Assembly (NCBI GenBank): GCA_049323895.1
Contig: JBMOKT010000022.1
Span: 1-64,000 of the forward strand
Source: JBMOKT01 sp049323895
GTDB lineage: Bacteria; Bacillota; Peptococcia; Peptococcales; BICA1-8
Direction: 5' to 3'
Length of the DNA: 64,000 nt
Positions 1-8,541 of this stretch are shown here, in pieces. A program made the position numbers and the translations under genes. Under the pieces are notes generated by a model, which was not told the origin of the DNA, ran no database searches, and saw only the letters and a program-made list of their open reading frames with translations. The number at the start of each line of letters is the position of its first letter. Position 1 is the first letter of the stretch.

Positions 1-155
1 CTCGGAAATAGAGATAAGGATAGACTAAGCCTATCACTTATTCTCCTTTCCAAGAAAGGGGAGGTATAACCGTTTCCAGCTATACCCCGTGAGTAAAAAT
101 GTTTTACTCAGGGCTGTATTCCATAGATTAATCCTTAGGTAATACAGCCTCGGAG
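1..155 (-). promoter_or_regulatory. candidate Moco/Tuco (molybdenum or tungsten cofactor) riboswitch
   Basis: Read on the minus strand, this stretch starts with CTCCGAG and folds into consecutive helices. These are a 9-bp stem (141-149 with 112-120), a 9-bp stem closing a tiny loop (102-110 with 90-98), a stem GGTATA/TATACC (81-86 with 63-68) enclosing GGAAACGG, a CTCCTTTC-type stem (54-63 with 43-50) and a 5-bp stem (31-35 with 19-23). The layout, the purine-rich GGAAACGG loop and the CTCCGAG opening match my recollection of the Moco RNA family. It would control a gene beyond the left edge. It lies directly behind a molybdoenzyme operon, which fits. A covariance-model search was not possible, and the closing P1 strand may lie outside the window. 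Confidence 0.6.
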
Positions 156-178
156 AATATATATTAGGGAGGTGTATG

Positions 179-1321
179 TTAGCTGTTTAATTGAACTTTG
201 CCACTTATAACTTTTGTATCATCAGTTTCTGAAACATTCAAATTAAATCTTTGCTCAGCCATTAAATACAGAAATATGCTTGCACCAATTGCTCCTATAA
301 TTACAGTCCACTCTGACCAGGATGGGATATAAGCATTATAGGTTAGAATTTCACTTGGCCATAGCGGTGTAATTTGCCCTGCCGTTACAAAATTAAGCCT
401 CATGGACAATACCCCGATCATTGTCAGTATTGCAGCATTAAATACCTTCTTGCTGCTATAACTTTTCCCTAATAATAAGATTAGAGGTAGTACTAAACCA
501 ACGACAATCTGTAGCAGCCAAAACCTTATACTTAAGGGTCCGCTAATTAAAGCCATTAGAGCTGATTGCTTGCCTGGAGTAGAGCCAAAAGAGGCTATTA
601 AAACCTGCCATAATTCCATCAATAAGGTCACTGCTAAGAATGCTGTTAATATTTTTCCCAATGTTTTTACAAGGCTTTGCGTTCCTTCAGCCTTCTTATT
701 ATCAATAAAATAGAAGATTATTGATAATACAGCGGCACCGGATAAAATGGCAGTAACTATCATATAGATTGGATAAAAGGCACCTGCCCAGTAAGGACGG
801 GCATAGAGCATAGCAAATACAGCACCTAAGTTACTCACTGCAGCTAATTTGACAAAAAATGCAACTGTTGCAATTGGCTTAACTTTATGGTGGTCATTTT
901 TTAAGCTGTAATTTATTTCTACTAGAAGTAAAATTAGGTATACACCGTACAGTGCACCCATCCACCAGATTGGGGCGCTTAGATTAGGCGATAATAAGAA
1001 ATTTAACATTCTTAGGGGATTCCCTAAATCAAATAACAATACACCAAAAGCACACAACAGTAATATGAGAGAGGCAAGCAAAGCTCTTTTACTTATTGCT
1101 TCAAACCTTTGCATGCCGAAAACATGACCCAAGGAAGAAATTAAACCTACACCTGTACTGGATACAGCAAAAAACACATAGCCTGCAATGAGGATGCCCC
1201 AGGGTACATCATTAGTAATACCCATAACCTCTTCACCATTTATTAATATATTTAAAGCACCTGCTGCTCCAATACCAATTAGTACCAGAGAAATTAACAG
1301 CCAATTTTTCCTATTAAACAA
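179..1321 (-). CDS. arrC: NrfD/PsrC-type membrane anchor subunit of the molybdoenzyme (ArrC-like)
   Basis: 380-residue integral membrane protein with about ten hydrophobic segments from residue 8 onward, of the NrfD/PsrC/DmsC family. These proteins take electrons from membrane quinol and pass them to the FeS subunit. Family-like features include the early DVPWG segment after the first helix and the LGNPLRML and SAPIWWM motifs after helices 3-4. It is the last gene of the reductase operon, 13 bp after the TorD-like gene, and shares its strand. The substrate assignment rests on the catalytic subunit, not on this protein; the family alone would also fit polysulfide or tetrathionate reductases. 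Confidence 0.8.
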   Translation of the reverse strand: MFNRKNWLLISLVLIGIGAAGALNILINGEEVMGITNDVPWGILIAGYVFFAVSSTGVGLISSLGHVFGMQRFEAISKRALLASLILLLCAFGVLLFDLGNPLRMLNFLLSPNLSAPIWWMGALYGVYLILLLVEINYSLKNDHHKVKPIATVAFFVKLAAVSNLGAVFAMLYARPYWAGAFYPIYMIVTAILSGAAVLSIIFYFIDNKKAEGTQSLVKTLGKILTAFLAVTLLMELWQVLIASFGSTPGKQSALMALISGPLSIRFWLLQIVVGLVLPLILLLGKSYSSKKVFNAAILTMIGVLSMRLNFVTAGQITPLWPSEILTYNAYIPSWSEWTVIIGAIGASIFLYLMAEQRFNLNVSETDDTKVISGKVQLNS

Positions 1322-1334
1322 GCTTATCCCTCCT

Positions 1335-1955
1335 TTATATTTTTTCGGAAAGAAACTGTTGATCTAAAGATATAAACAACCGGGTTACTTCTAGCAAGTT
1401 TTTATATAATATTGTTTTGGAATTAGCAGTAACCGCCTCTTTAAAATCAGCAATCCATAAAGCCAGGTGATTCAAAAGAAACTCCTTTTGTAACTTTAAA
1501 AATTTATCATCTTCGGTAGCAATGTTTTTCATAATCAAATACTGCATAAATTCCAATTCAACTTTTATATGGTCAGGGGCATCTTTTAAGTCATTATTTA
1601 TAACTAACCCGGCTTTTTGATAAAAATTTACAGCTTCAATTGTTGAATCACCCATGACTCGTCGCTCATGTCCCAAATATACGGAACTATAGGGTGCAGC
1701 CAAGAGGCTAAAGGGACCAACAAACAATTTTGCATAATCTGCCAGAAAGTAGTTTAAGTCCTCTTTATGCTCTTCCAATTCAACTAAAATTTCATCCAGC
1801 TTAAAAACTGCCTGTTGTGAAAAGTAGTTAAACTCCTTGCGCAATGCCCCAATAATAGCTGAAATCTCAGCATCGGGTTGGTAGAAACATAAAGACAGCA
1901 ATTTATAGCAGTTGGCCCTTTGTTCATGAATTTGGTTTGTTTGCGTCATTAGCAT
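1335..1955 (-). CDS. arrD: TorD/DmsD-family molybdoenzyme assembly chaperone (ArrD-like)
   Basis: 206-residue, mostly helical cytoplasmic protein. The N-terminal R-x3-Y-x-LLSLCFYQPD and the central YAKLFVGPF...APYSSVYLG motif are typical of TorD-family chaperones, which hold the catalytic subunit until the Mo cofactor is inserted and guard its Tat signal. It lies between the FeS and membrane subunit genes, as expected for a dedicated chaperone. The ATG at 1955 is very close to its AAAGGGTG ribosome site; the ATG at 1949 has better spacing, so the protein may be two residues shorter. Confidence 0.8.
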   Translation of the reverse strand: MLMTQTNQIHEQRANCYKLLSLCFYQPDAEISAIIGALRKEFNYFSQQAVFKLDEILVELEEHKEDLNYFLADYAKLFVGPFSLLAAPYSSVYLGHERRVMGDSTIEAVNFYQKAGLVINNDLKDAPDHIKVELEFMQYLIMKNIATEDDKFLKLQKEFLLNHLALWIADFKEAVTANSKTILYKNLLEVTRLFISLDQQFLSEKI

Positions 1956-1982
1956 TACACCCTTTCATTTTCTTAGAGTTCC

Positions 1983-2669
1983 TTAGTATTGCCTAATATA
2001 AAACACCTTGGGTTTTGCCCCTAATTCCGGTTTAAGCTGAAAGTTTTTATGCTTATTCAATAAAGTGTTGATTTCACTTTGGGGATCTTCCAAATCTCCA
2101 AAGATTCTTGCCTTGGCTGGACATGATGCAACACAGTAAGGAAGCTCACCTTCTTTTACCCGGTGGTCACAAAAAGTACATTTTTCAACGACGCCTTCGG
2201 GTCTAATACCGGCATAGGTCTTTTCCCTCTCCGGATTATAATAGGGTATAGGTGCCCCTGCCTCCTTAGTGGTCTCTGCACCACTGGAAGTTATATCTTT
2301 AATAATGGATTTATTATCCTGCCAAGCTTTATGGGGATGGGTCTTATTATATGAAATAACACCATAGGGATCAGCCAGCATGCATGTTTTACAGCCTATA
2401 CATTTCTTAGCGTCATGCATTGTTATCCCATTCTCATCTTTATACATCGCACCTACAGGACAAGCTCTAACGCAAGGTGCATTCTCGCAGTGGTTACAAA
2501 GGGTAGGAAGATATTCATACTTCACATTTGGAAATGTACCAGTTGTTTTATGCTGGTAGCTAGACCAATAAAAACCTTCCTGGACATTATTCTCATTTTT
2601 ACAAGCGATGGAGCATGCTCCACACCCTACACATTTATGCAGGTCAATTACCATAGCAAAATTAGTCAA
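1983..2669 (-). CDS. arrB: four-cluster ferredoxin-like electron-transfer subunit (ArrB-like)
   Basis: About 228 residues, DmsB/PsrB/ArrB family. It moves electrons between the NrfD anchor and the Mo subunit. Four cysteine groups are visible: CVGCGACSIAC, CNHCENAPCVRAC, CIGCKTCMLAD and CTFCDHRV...CVASC. In the third group the expected fourth cysteine is aspartate (GAT at that codon), so one cluster has an unusual ligand or is a 3Fe-4S centre. The first in-frame GTG (2678) lies inside the GGAGGTG ribosome site, so TTG at 2669, seven bases after GGAGG, is the likelier start. The length fits ArrB (about 234). It starts 27 bp after arrA. Confidence 0.8.
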   Translation of the reverse strand: MTNFAMVIDLHKCVGCGACSIACKNENNVQEGFYWSSYQHKTTGTFPNVKYEYLPTLCNHCENAPCVRACPVGAMYKDENGITMHDAKKCIGCKTCMLADPYGVISYNKTHPHKAWQDNKSIIKDITSSGAETTKEAGAPIPYYNPEREKTYAGIRPEGVVEKCTFCDHRVKEGELPYCVASCPAKARIFGDLEDPQSEINTLLNKHKNFQLKPELGAKPKVFYIRQY

Positions 2670-2696
2670 ACCAATCACCTCCAGTATTTATAGAAA

Positions 2697-5234
2697 TTAT
2701 ATTTTTTCTATTCGAACTCGGGTTACGCCGCCGTGCCTAGCTGTACTGCCGCTAAATCTATCATAATCCGCTGGTAATATTTCATTATTATTACCACCCC
2801 GTGGCACTTTTTTATGGAAGTCTTTTGCTGCAATCCTGCCATAAGCCCAATGTCCCTGACCAAAGCACTTTCCGATTGTACCTGGTCGGATGCCTTCCCA
2901 TAATTTGGCTGTACATTCAATCTGACCCACTGGGGTGGTAAGGCGTATCCTGTCACCTGTTTTAATACCCAGCATAGCTCCATCACCAGGATTAATTTTA
3001 GCCACGTCATCCCATCTTTCATCACCGGGATCAACATCCTTAAATTCCTGATACCAGGTACAGTTAGCCGACCGACCTTCCCGATTTAGACGGGACCTGT
3101 GTTCGAAGAAAATATATGGATATTCCTTTTCATCACCCCAGCGTAAAGCCGGTTCGTGGTGGGGGATAAAAGAATAATCTCCCCTAGCCTCAAATTTGCA
3201 GGTTTCCATAATATCATCTACCGTAGTATTGTGTTTAGTGGCATGACCATCAAGGGCTTTTTTCAAGGTCTCACTGTAGAACTCAAACATTTTGGTTTCT
3301 GTTCCAAAGTTGCCCCATTTGCCCCTATATGGATAAGCGACTGAGTTCCAGACACCTTTCTCCTTAAATTCTTTCCAGCCTTTTAACTTATCTCCCTTTG
3401 CTCCTCTAGTTGGATCCCAAATGTCCTGAGTAAGCAACTTGGTGGCATATATAGTAAATTCCATGCCATTAGTAGGCTTCTTCCCTGTTTCCGGATCAGC
3501 AAACTGTTCTTTAAAATACCTAAATAAATTATCATAACCCTTCTTAGCTAAGCTTTCAGCAATAAGCCAAGTAACTTCTGTTTCGTCAATCTTTACATCC
3601 CACATGGGTTCAATAACCCTTTGATTTAATGTTGCATAACCATATCTATTGGCTTTTGACTTTAACATACCCCATCTTTCATACATATGATGGGCAGCAG
3701 GCAATACAATATCAGCATACATGCTCATCTCTGCCGGGTGGGTAGTAATATGCACAAAAAAGGGCAGTTTTTCTAAAGCCTTTTCCCATCTTGATGTTTC
3801 AGAGCAGGAAAATACAAAATTGTTCCAATAGCCGATTGCCACTTTAATCTCATAAGGGTCCTCACTGAGAATAGCATCGGCTACCCTGTTAGTAACGACA
3901 CCGCCTCCTGATTTACCACCATTTAACGCTGGGAACTCTTTGGTACCCCTTTGGTCAATCTTGGCATTTTTGGAGCCTTTTGCTGCAATTTCATCAATAT
4001 ATGCACTAAAGTCAGGTGCCTTGCTAAGGGGAACTTTTGAACTCTGCAGTGTCCCGCCCACATTGTCTACCGAGCCCACTAAGCCGTTCAGGGCATGACA
4101 GGCCATAGCACTGTAAGCACCTCTTACCTGCATGGAAGCACCGGGGGTAAGCCAGGAAATGGCATTGGGGGCTGCTCCTGCAAAACCTTTAGCCACTCTT
4201 ATTATTTGTTCAACTGGAATACCTGTTATTTTTTCTGCCCATTGAGGAGTTCTATCTTTAAGTTCTAAGTTCCACCATTTAACTACGCCATAACTGTATT
4301 TTTCCTGGAAAGACTCCTCCGGGACAACTTGACCTGTCTTAAATTGATTGACACCATCAATAAAATCTCCCACAAATTCCTTATACCACATGCCCTCAAC
4401 TAAAATTACATGAGCTATAGCTAAGGCTAAGGCTCCATCTTCACCTGGAATCACCGGCAGCCATTCATGGGCTTTGGAAGCAGTAGCAGAAAGTCTGGGG
4501 TCGATAGCTATAACCTTGGCATTATCAAGAACTTCTCCCCAAACATTTATTGCATGAGGAGTCATTCTATTAGAGGCAACGGGGTCACCTCCCCACAATA
4601 AAACATGCTTGGTATTTAATAAGTCATAGTCTCTGTAATCCCAGTATCCTTCAGTATAGAATGCCCCAAACTTTTCAGCCTCGGCGCAGATTGCACTATG
4701 GGAAATATTATTTGGAGAACCAAAAATCTTAGGCATTGAGCCATAAATAATTTCATTAAGTTGGGTATAACGCCCCCGAAATAAAGCATACTTGTAGGTT
4801 TCATTGTTTTTGCGCAATTCCATCATCTTATCGGTAATAGTATCAATGGCTTCATCCCAGGAAATAGGTATAAATTGGGGATCCTCATTTCTCCCCTTTT
4901 TAGGATTGGTTCTTTTCATGGGTACTTTAATCCGGTCAGGATCATAGACTTGTTGTAAAGAAATGTGGGCTCTGGGGCAGACATTACCCCGGTGGGATAA
5001 GGAGTGGGGGTTACCCCTTACTTTAATGGCCCTGCCGTCAACCACCTTTACCTGTACGGGACACCAAGTGGTACAACCCTGACAGGTGGAGCCCCTCCAT
5101 TCACCACTCCCTGCGCCATTTGCATTAGTGTTTTCTGCAAATGCGGTCAACATCATCTTTGAACCCGATATGCCTGTTGCCATAAGTCCGCTAACAGCAG
5201 ACATTTTGAGAAAACTTCTCCGTGACACCTTCAT
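2697..5234 (-). CDS. arrA: molybdopterin oxidoreductase catalytic subunit, arsenate respiratory reductase (ArrA/ArxA) family
   Basis: 845-residue bis-MGD enzyme with a Tat signal at the N-terminus (SRRSFLK, residues 4-10), so exported folded. A 4Fe-4S site is formed by C51, C54, C58 and C86. C183 in ISHSAICAEAEKFG is the predicted Mo ligand. Relative to this Cys, R155-Y156, H179, K188 and Y200 sit at the spacing I recall for the arsenate-binding residues of Shewanella ArrA (R165, H189, C193, K198, Y210). YTEGYWDY matches the segment that common arrA primers target. Length is near the ArrA norm. The C-terminal third has the usual cofactor-binding domain (TGDRIRLTTPVGQIE). It is first in the operon. 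Close relatives reduce selenate or oxidise arsenite, so the substrate is inferred. Confidence 0.78.
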   Translation of the reverse strand: MKVSRRSFLKMSAVSGLMATGISGSKMMLTAFAENTNANGAGSGEWRGSTCQGCTTWCPVQVKVVDGRAIKVRGNPHSLSHRGNVCPRAHISLQQVYDPDRIKVPMKRTNPKKGRNEDPQFIPISWDEAIDTITDKMMELRKNNETYKYALFRGRYTQLNEIIYGSMPKIFGSPNNISHSAICAEAEKFGAFYTEGYWDYRDYDLLNTKHVLLWGGDPVASNRMTPHAINVWGEVLDNAKVIAIDPRLSATASKAHEWLPVIPGEDGALALAIAHVILVEGMWYKEFVGDFIDGVNQFKTGQVVPEESFQEKYSYGVVKWWNLELKDRTPQWAEKITGIPVEQIIRVAKGFAGAAPNAISWLTPGASMQVRGAYSAMACHALNGLVGSVDNVGGTLQSSKVPLSKAPDFSAYIDEIAAKGSKNAKIDQRGTKEFPALNGGKSGGGVVTNRVADAILSEDPYEIKVAIGYWNNFVFSCSETSRWEKALEKLPFFVHITTHPAEMSMYADIVLPAAHHMYERWGMLKSKANRYGYATLNQRVIEPMWDVKIDETEVTWLIAESLAKKGYDNLFRYFKEQFADPETGKKPTNGMEFTIYATKLLTQDIWDPTRGAKGDKLKGWKEFKEKGVWNSVAYPYRGKWGNFGTETKMFEFYSETLKKALDGHATKHNTTVDDIMETCKFEARGDYSFIPHHEPALRWGDEKEYPYIFFEHRSRLNREGRSANCTWYQEFKDVDPGDERWDDVAKINPGDGAMLGIKTGDRIRLTTPVGQIECTAKLWEGIRPGTIGKCFGQGHWAYGRIAAKDFHKKVPRGGNNNEILPADYDRFSGSTARHGGVTRVRIEKI

Positions 5235-5303
5235 AATTATCCCTCCAATTCTAAAAATTATTTTAATTATGCCTAAACCAACATAGTTAGAATAAGTTTA
5301 ATT

Positions 5304-5332
5304 TATATATATTATCGTACATTTTTTCACAA
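5304..5332 (-). promoter_or_regulatory. possible sigma-A promoter of the arr operon
   Basis: On the minus strand TTGTGA (5332-5327) and TATATA (5309-5304) are separated by 17 bp. Transcription would start about 62 bases before arrA. Both hexamers are imperfect, as expected of a promoter needing the neighbouring NarL-type activator. Confidence 0.35.
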
Positions 5333-5387
5333 AAAAATATCGGTGAAACCCTGACTAATTTGAATCCACTGTATATAAAAATCCTTA

Positions 5388-5430
5388 CAAAAAAAATACT
5401 GTGTCAGGGTAAAACCTGACGCAGTATTTT
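5388..5430 (-). terminator. intrinsic terminator after the response regulator
   Basis: On the minus strand AAAATACTGCGTCAGG pairs with CCTGACACAGTATTTT around a short loop and runs into eight U residues. The stem begins at the regulator stop codon, separating the sensor operon from arrA. Confidence 0.85.
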
Positions 5431-6077
5431 TAAAAATCAACTAATCCCATATTTATAGCATATCTTATAAGATCTGATCGGCGAGTAATGTTTAGTTTTC
5501 TCTTAATTCTAACCTTGTAAGTTTCTACAGTCTTTACACTAATAAATAATTTATCTGAAATTTGTTGGTTAGTATAACCTTGGGCCATATATTTCAAAAC
5601 CTCGGTTTCCCTGGAGCTTAGTTGGTTGCTACCTTCTTGATTTTGGATTGGCATTTCAAACATCTCAAAAATTAAGTGCTTGGTCATGGAGGGGTCAATA
5701 TAAGTCTCCCCTCTAAAAACTGATCTAATTGCTGATAGGAGATCTGTATCTGCTGCTTTTTTTAAGATATAGCCATTTCCCCCAACTCTAAGTACATCTT
5801 TTACATAACTGCCATCATCATGCATAGTAAGTACTAAAATTTTCAAAGAGGGGCAAAGCCTTTTCACTTCTGGAATTACCCTTAGCCCTCCGTGTTCAGG
5901 CATATTTAAATCCAAAAGCAATACATTAGGATTATGCTTTTTAGTAAGCAAGATAGTTTCGGAATCATCAGCTGCTTCTGCTACTACCTCCATATCTTTT
6001 TGGGCATTAAGCATCATGGTAAGACCGCTTCGCAAAACTGCATGGTCATCTGCTATGAGGATTTTAATGTTATTCAT
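5430..6077 (-). CDS. arrR: NarL/FixJ-type response regulator (ArrR-like)
   Basis: 215 residues. The receiver domain (1-120) has D10/D11, the phosphoacceptor D56 in LLLDLNMPEHGG, and K106. A LuxR-type helix-turn-helix occupies about 150-212 (LSSRETEVLKYMAQG...VKTVETYKVRIKRKL). It overlaps the kinase gene by 8 bp, so the two are translationally coupled. The gene ends 195 bp from the start of arrA in the same direction, which makes arrA the obvious target. Gene name by context only. Confidence 0.8.
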   Translation of the reverse strand: MNNIKILIADDHAVLRSGLTMMLNAQKDMEVVAEAADDSETILLTKKHNPNVLLLDLNMPEHGGLRVIPEVKRLCPSLKILVLTMHDDGSYVKDVLRVGGNGYILKKAADTDLLSAIRSVFRGETYIDPSMTKHLIFEMFEMPIQNQEGSNQLSSRETEVLKYMAQGYTNQQISDKLFISVKTVETYKVRIKRKLNITRRSDLIRYAINMGLVDF

Positions 6078-7500
6078 TAGCCATCAATCCTTTTAAATTA
6101 ATATGGATATAGATAGTTGTCCCCATTCCCGGTTCTGATTCAACTGTTAGTTCCCCACCAATCAGATTTACCCTTTCCATCATTCCATGCAATCCTAATT
6201 TCTTTTCATATATTGTAGAGTCTAAAATTGCTTGTACATCAAAACCTACACCGTCATCCTCAATAATACCAATCAACAGATCCCCTTTACGTTCTAAAAT
6301 TACACTTGCTTCCGAAGCTTTTGAATATTTAGCTACATTTGTTAATGCTTCTTGCACAACTCTATAGATGGTTAGTCGAATCTCAGGCTCAAGGTATAAA
6401 TCTTGCATGCCAAAAGCCTGAAAATCCACATCCACTCCGAGCTTCTCCGAACAGTCTTGGGTATACCCTCTCAATGCCGCTTCCAGACCTAAGTCATCGA
6501 GTACACTTGGTCGCAAGGCAAGGGATAAGTCTCTTATTTCCTCTAAAGTATCATTAGCGAGTTGCCTAAGCTGAAGGCTCTTTGACTTTATTTCGTCAAT
6601 GTCTCTACTTTCTTCCAACATTCTTAAACCTATCATTAAAGAGGTCAAAGACTGCCCTGTTTGGTCATGTAATTCCCTGGCTATTCTCTTGCGCTCCTCC
6701 TCTTGGGCAGTAATAATTTTCTTAAGTAAGCTGGAACGTAATTGGTCGGCTTTTTGTAAATTTTCAATCATCTCATTGAATGCCTGACCCAGCAAGGTTA
6801 TTTCATCGTTGTCTGATGAAATTTTTATCTTCGTGTCAAATTGCCCCTTACCAACGGCTTTAGTAGTTTCAACCATTTGGACTATTGGTTTAGTGAGAAG
6901 TGAAGTAAAATAGTAGGCTGCAAAAATACCTAATATGGCTACTAAAATTGTAGTTAACAGCATTCTCTGCATAGTTTTATCTAACAGTTTTTGTATTTCA
7001 TCCTCAACCATCCCCAAGCGTACAGTCCCAGCCGTACCTTCAAAGATAGGAATTGCAATATCATAAATAATACCTTCTTCTGTATTTAGCGCTTGCATGC
7101 TATATTGATTATTTTTAGGAACTTTATTGAGATTAATTAAACCCTTAGGCAAAAGTTTTCCAAAGCTATTAGTAATCAAATCCCCCTGTGAATCCAAAAT
7201 AAAGATATAGCGAACATCCTTATTGTTTTCTACTATTTTAGAAATTAGCTGATGTAAGGCATAGGTATCATTTGTAAAAATAAGATCGACACTTCTTGCA
7301 GATATATATTGTCCGGTAGAAATCCCCTGTTTTATTAGTTGTTCTCTCAGGTTAGTTTGCATGGTGTCGTATGTTTGAAAGGAAACCCAGACACCTAATA
7401 GCAAAGTAATACCAATAATTATGCCCATTATTTTAGTACGGATAGTGAAAAATTTCATGCTGTTAAGGAGTCTGGTCTTTGTAAAATTTTTACTCCCCAT
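6070..7500 (-). CDS. arrS: membrane sensor histidine kinase, HisKA_3 type (ArrS-like)
   Basis: 476 residues. A transmembrane helix at about 24-42 is followed by an extracytoplasmic sensing domain (about 45-178), a second helix (180-200), a HAMP linker (200-253) and a HisKA_3 dimerisation domain with the phosphoacceptor H278 in KRIARELHDQTGQ. The ATPase domain has EDDGVGFD and GLHGMMERV. Kinases of this class pair with NarL-type regulators, matching the overlapping downstream gene. It overlaps the upstream binding-protein gene by 11 bp. That suggests the lipoprotein presents the signal to this kinase. Confidence 0.82.
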   Translation of the reverse strand: MGSKNFTKTRLLNSMKFFTIRTKIMGIIIGITLLLGVWVSFQTYDTMQTNLREQLIKQGISTGQYISARSVDLIFTNDTYALHQLISKIVENNKDVRYIFILDSQGDLITNSFGKLLPKGLINLNKVPKNNQYSMQALNTEEGIIYDIAIPIFEGTAGTVRLGMVEDEIQKLLDKTMQRMLLTTILVAILGIFAAYYFTSLLTKPIVQMVETTKAVGKGQFDTKIKISSDNDEITLLGQAFNEMIENLQKADQLRSSLLKKIITAQEEERKRIARELHDQTGQSLTSLMIGLRMLEESRDIDEIKSKSLQLRQLANDTLEEIRDLSLALRPSVLDDLGLEAALRGYTQDCSEKLGVDVDFQAFGMQDLYLEPEIRLTIYRVVQEALTNVAKYSKASEASVILERKGDLLIGIIEDDGVGFDVQAILDSTIYEKKLGLHGMMERVNLIGGELTVESEPGMGTTIYIHINLKGLMANE

Positions 7501-8440
7501 TTAACACCTCAGATGCTATTTTCCTTATTGAATCATAATTCGAATCTTCTTGCTCTAGAAACCTATCAATATTCAAATGGTTTAAAATACTCCTGCCTTC
7601 TTCAGTGTTATGCAAGTTTAGAAACAACTTTTTCAATTTATCTTTTATTTCTATATTTACTTTTGGACTTACTACAACAGGAGGTATTCCAAATTCCTCA
7701 GATTTAGTTATAACTCTTACTTTATCTTTTATTTCGGGTTTTTTCTCAATAAGATATTCAAAAACCAAACCATCTACAGCTGCTCCATCGACTATTTTGT
7801 CTGATACTGCCCTTATAGAGTTATCATGGCTATAGGTAAACATTGTATTTTTAAAAAAAGATTCTGCAGTTTCATTTTTTTGCTTTAGCAGATACTTTGG
7901 GTACAAAAAACCGGTATTTGATAGGGGGTCCGTAAATGCAAAACGTTTCCCCGCTAATTCCTCAAATTTATTAGTTAAGCTGTCCTGGGGAACAAGGACA
8001 TATGATTGATAAGTAACTTTGCCATTTATTTGCGGGACTAAAAAAGGCTCTAATCCAAATTTTTTTGTGCCTAAGGTATACGCATAGGTACATATAAAGG
8101 CTAAATCTACTTCTCCTGCTTCAACCAAGTCGTTTACTTCTTGATAAGTCTTTCTTTGAATAACTTCTACAGTTAAACCTAAATTTCTTTCTATATATTT
8201 TAGTAAGTCACTGTAATATATAATACTTTCCTTAGGTGAAGTGATAGATGAAAATGCTACTCGTAATGTACTAGATTTGTTATTTATTTTGTTAGTCTCT
8301 ACAACCTCCATATCTTTAAGGCTAATATCGATAGCATTGATAGGTCTGCCATTACATCCTGCAATTAACATTGGGATAAACAAAATTAGTATTAAAATTG
8401 TTGTAATTGGGTGCCTTAACTTTTTAATTATTTTAAACAC
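7490..8440 (-). CDS. arrX: PhnD-like periplasmic-binding lipoprotein, sensor component (ArrX-like)
   Basis: 316 residues with a lipoprotein signal (LIAGC, lipid-attached C29). The body resembles PhnD/phosphonate-type oxyanion-binding proteins (LRVAFSSITSPKESIIYYSDLL near the start; FTDPLSNTGFLYP). No ABC permease or ATPase is nearby. It is instead fused in operon order to a histidine kinase and regulator, as in the TtrS/ArxX/ArrX-type sensory systems where such a protein binds the respiratory substrate. The start is a GTG (8440) lying on its own G-rich ribosome site. Ligand arsenate/arsenite is inference. Confidence 0.7.
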   Translation of the reverse strand: MFKIIKKLRHPITTILILILFIPMLIAGCNGRPINAIDISLKDMEVVETNKINNKSSTLRVAFSSITSPKESIIYYSDLLKYIERNLGLTVEVIQRKTYQEVNDLVEAGEVDLAFICTYAYTLGTKKFGLEPFLVPQINGKVTYQSYVLVPQDSLTNKFEELAGKRFAFTDPLSNTGFLYPKYLLKQKNETAESFFKNTMFTYSHDNSIRAVSDKIVDGAAVDGLVFEYLIEKKPEIKDKVRVITKSEEFGIPPVVVSPKVNIEIKDKLKKLFLNLHNTEEGRSILNHLNIDRFLEQEDSNYDSIRKIASEVLNGE

Positions 8441-8541
8441 CCCCCAAATTTTTAATAAGTTCTTCTACATAATTTTCATATAACCTTTTATTTCCCATAA
8501 GCAAATAAATCCAAAGGAATAGAATAGAAGAAATGAAACTA

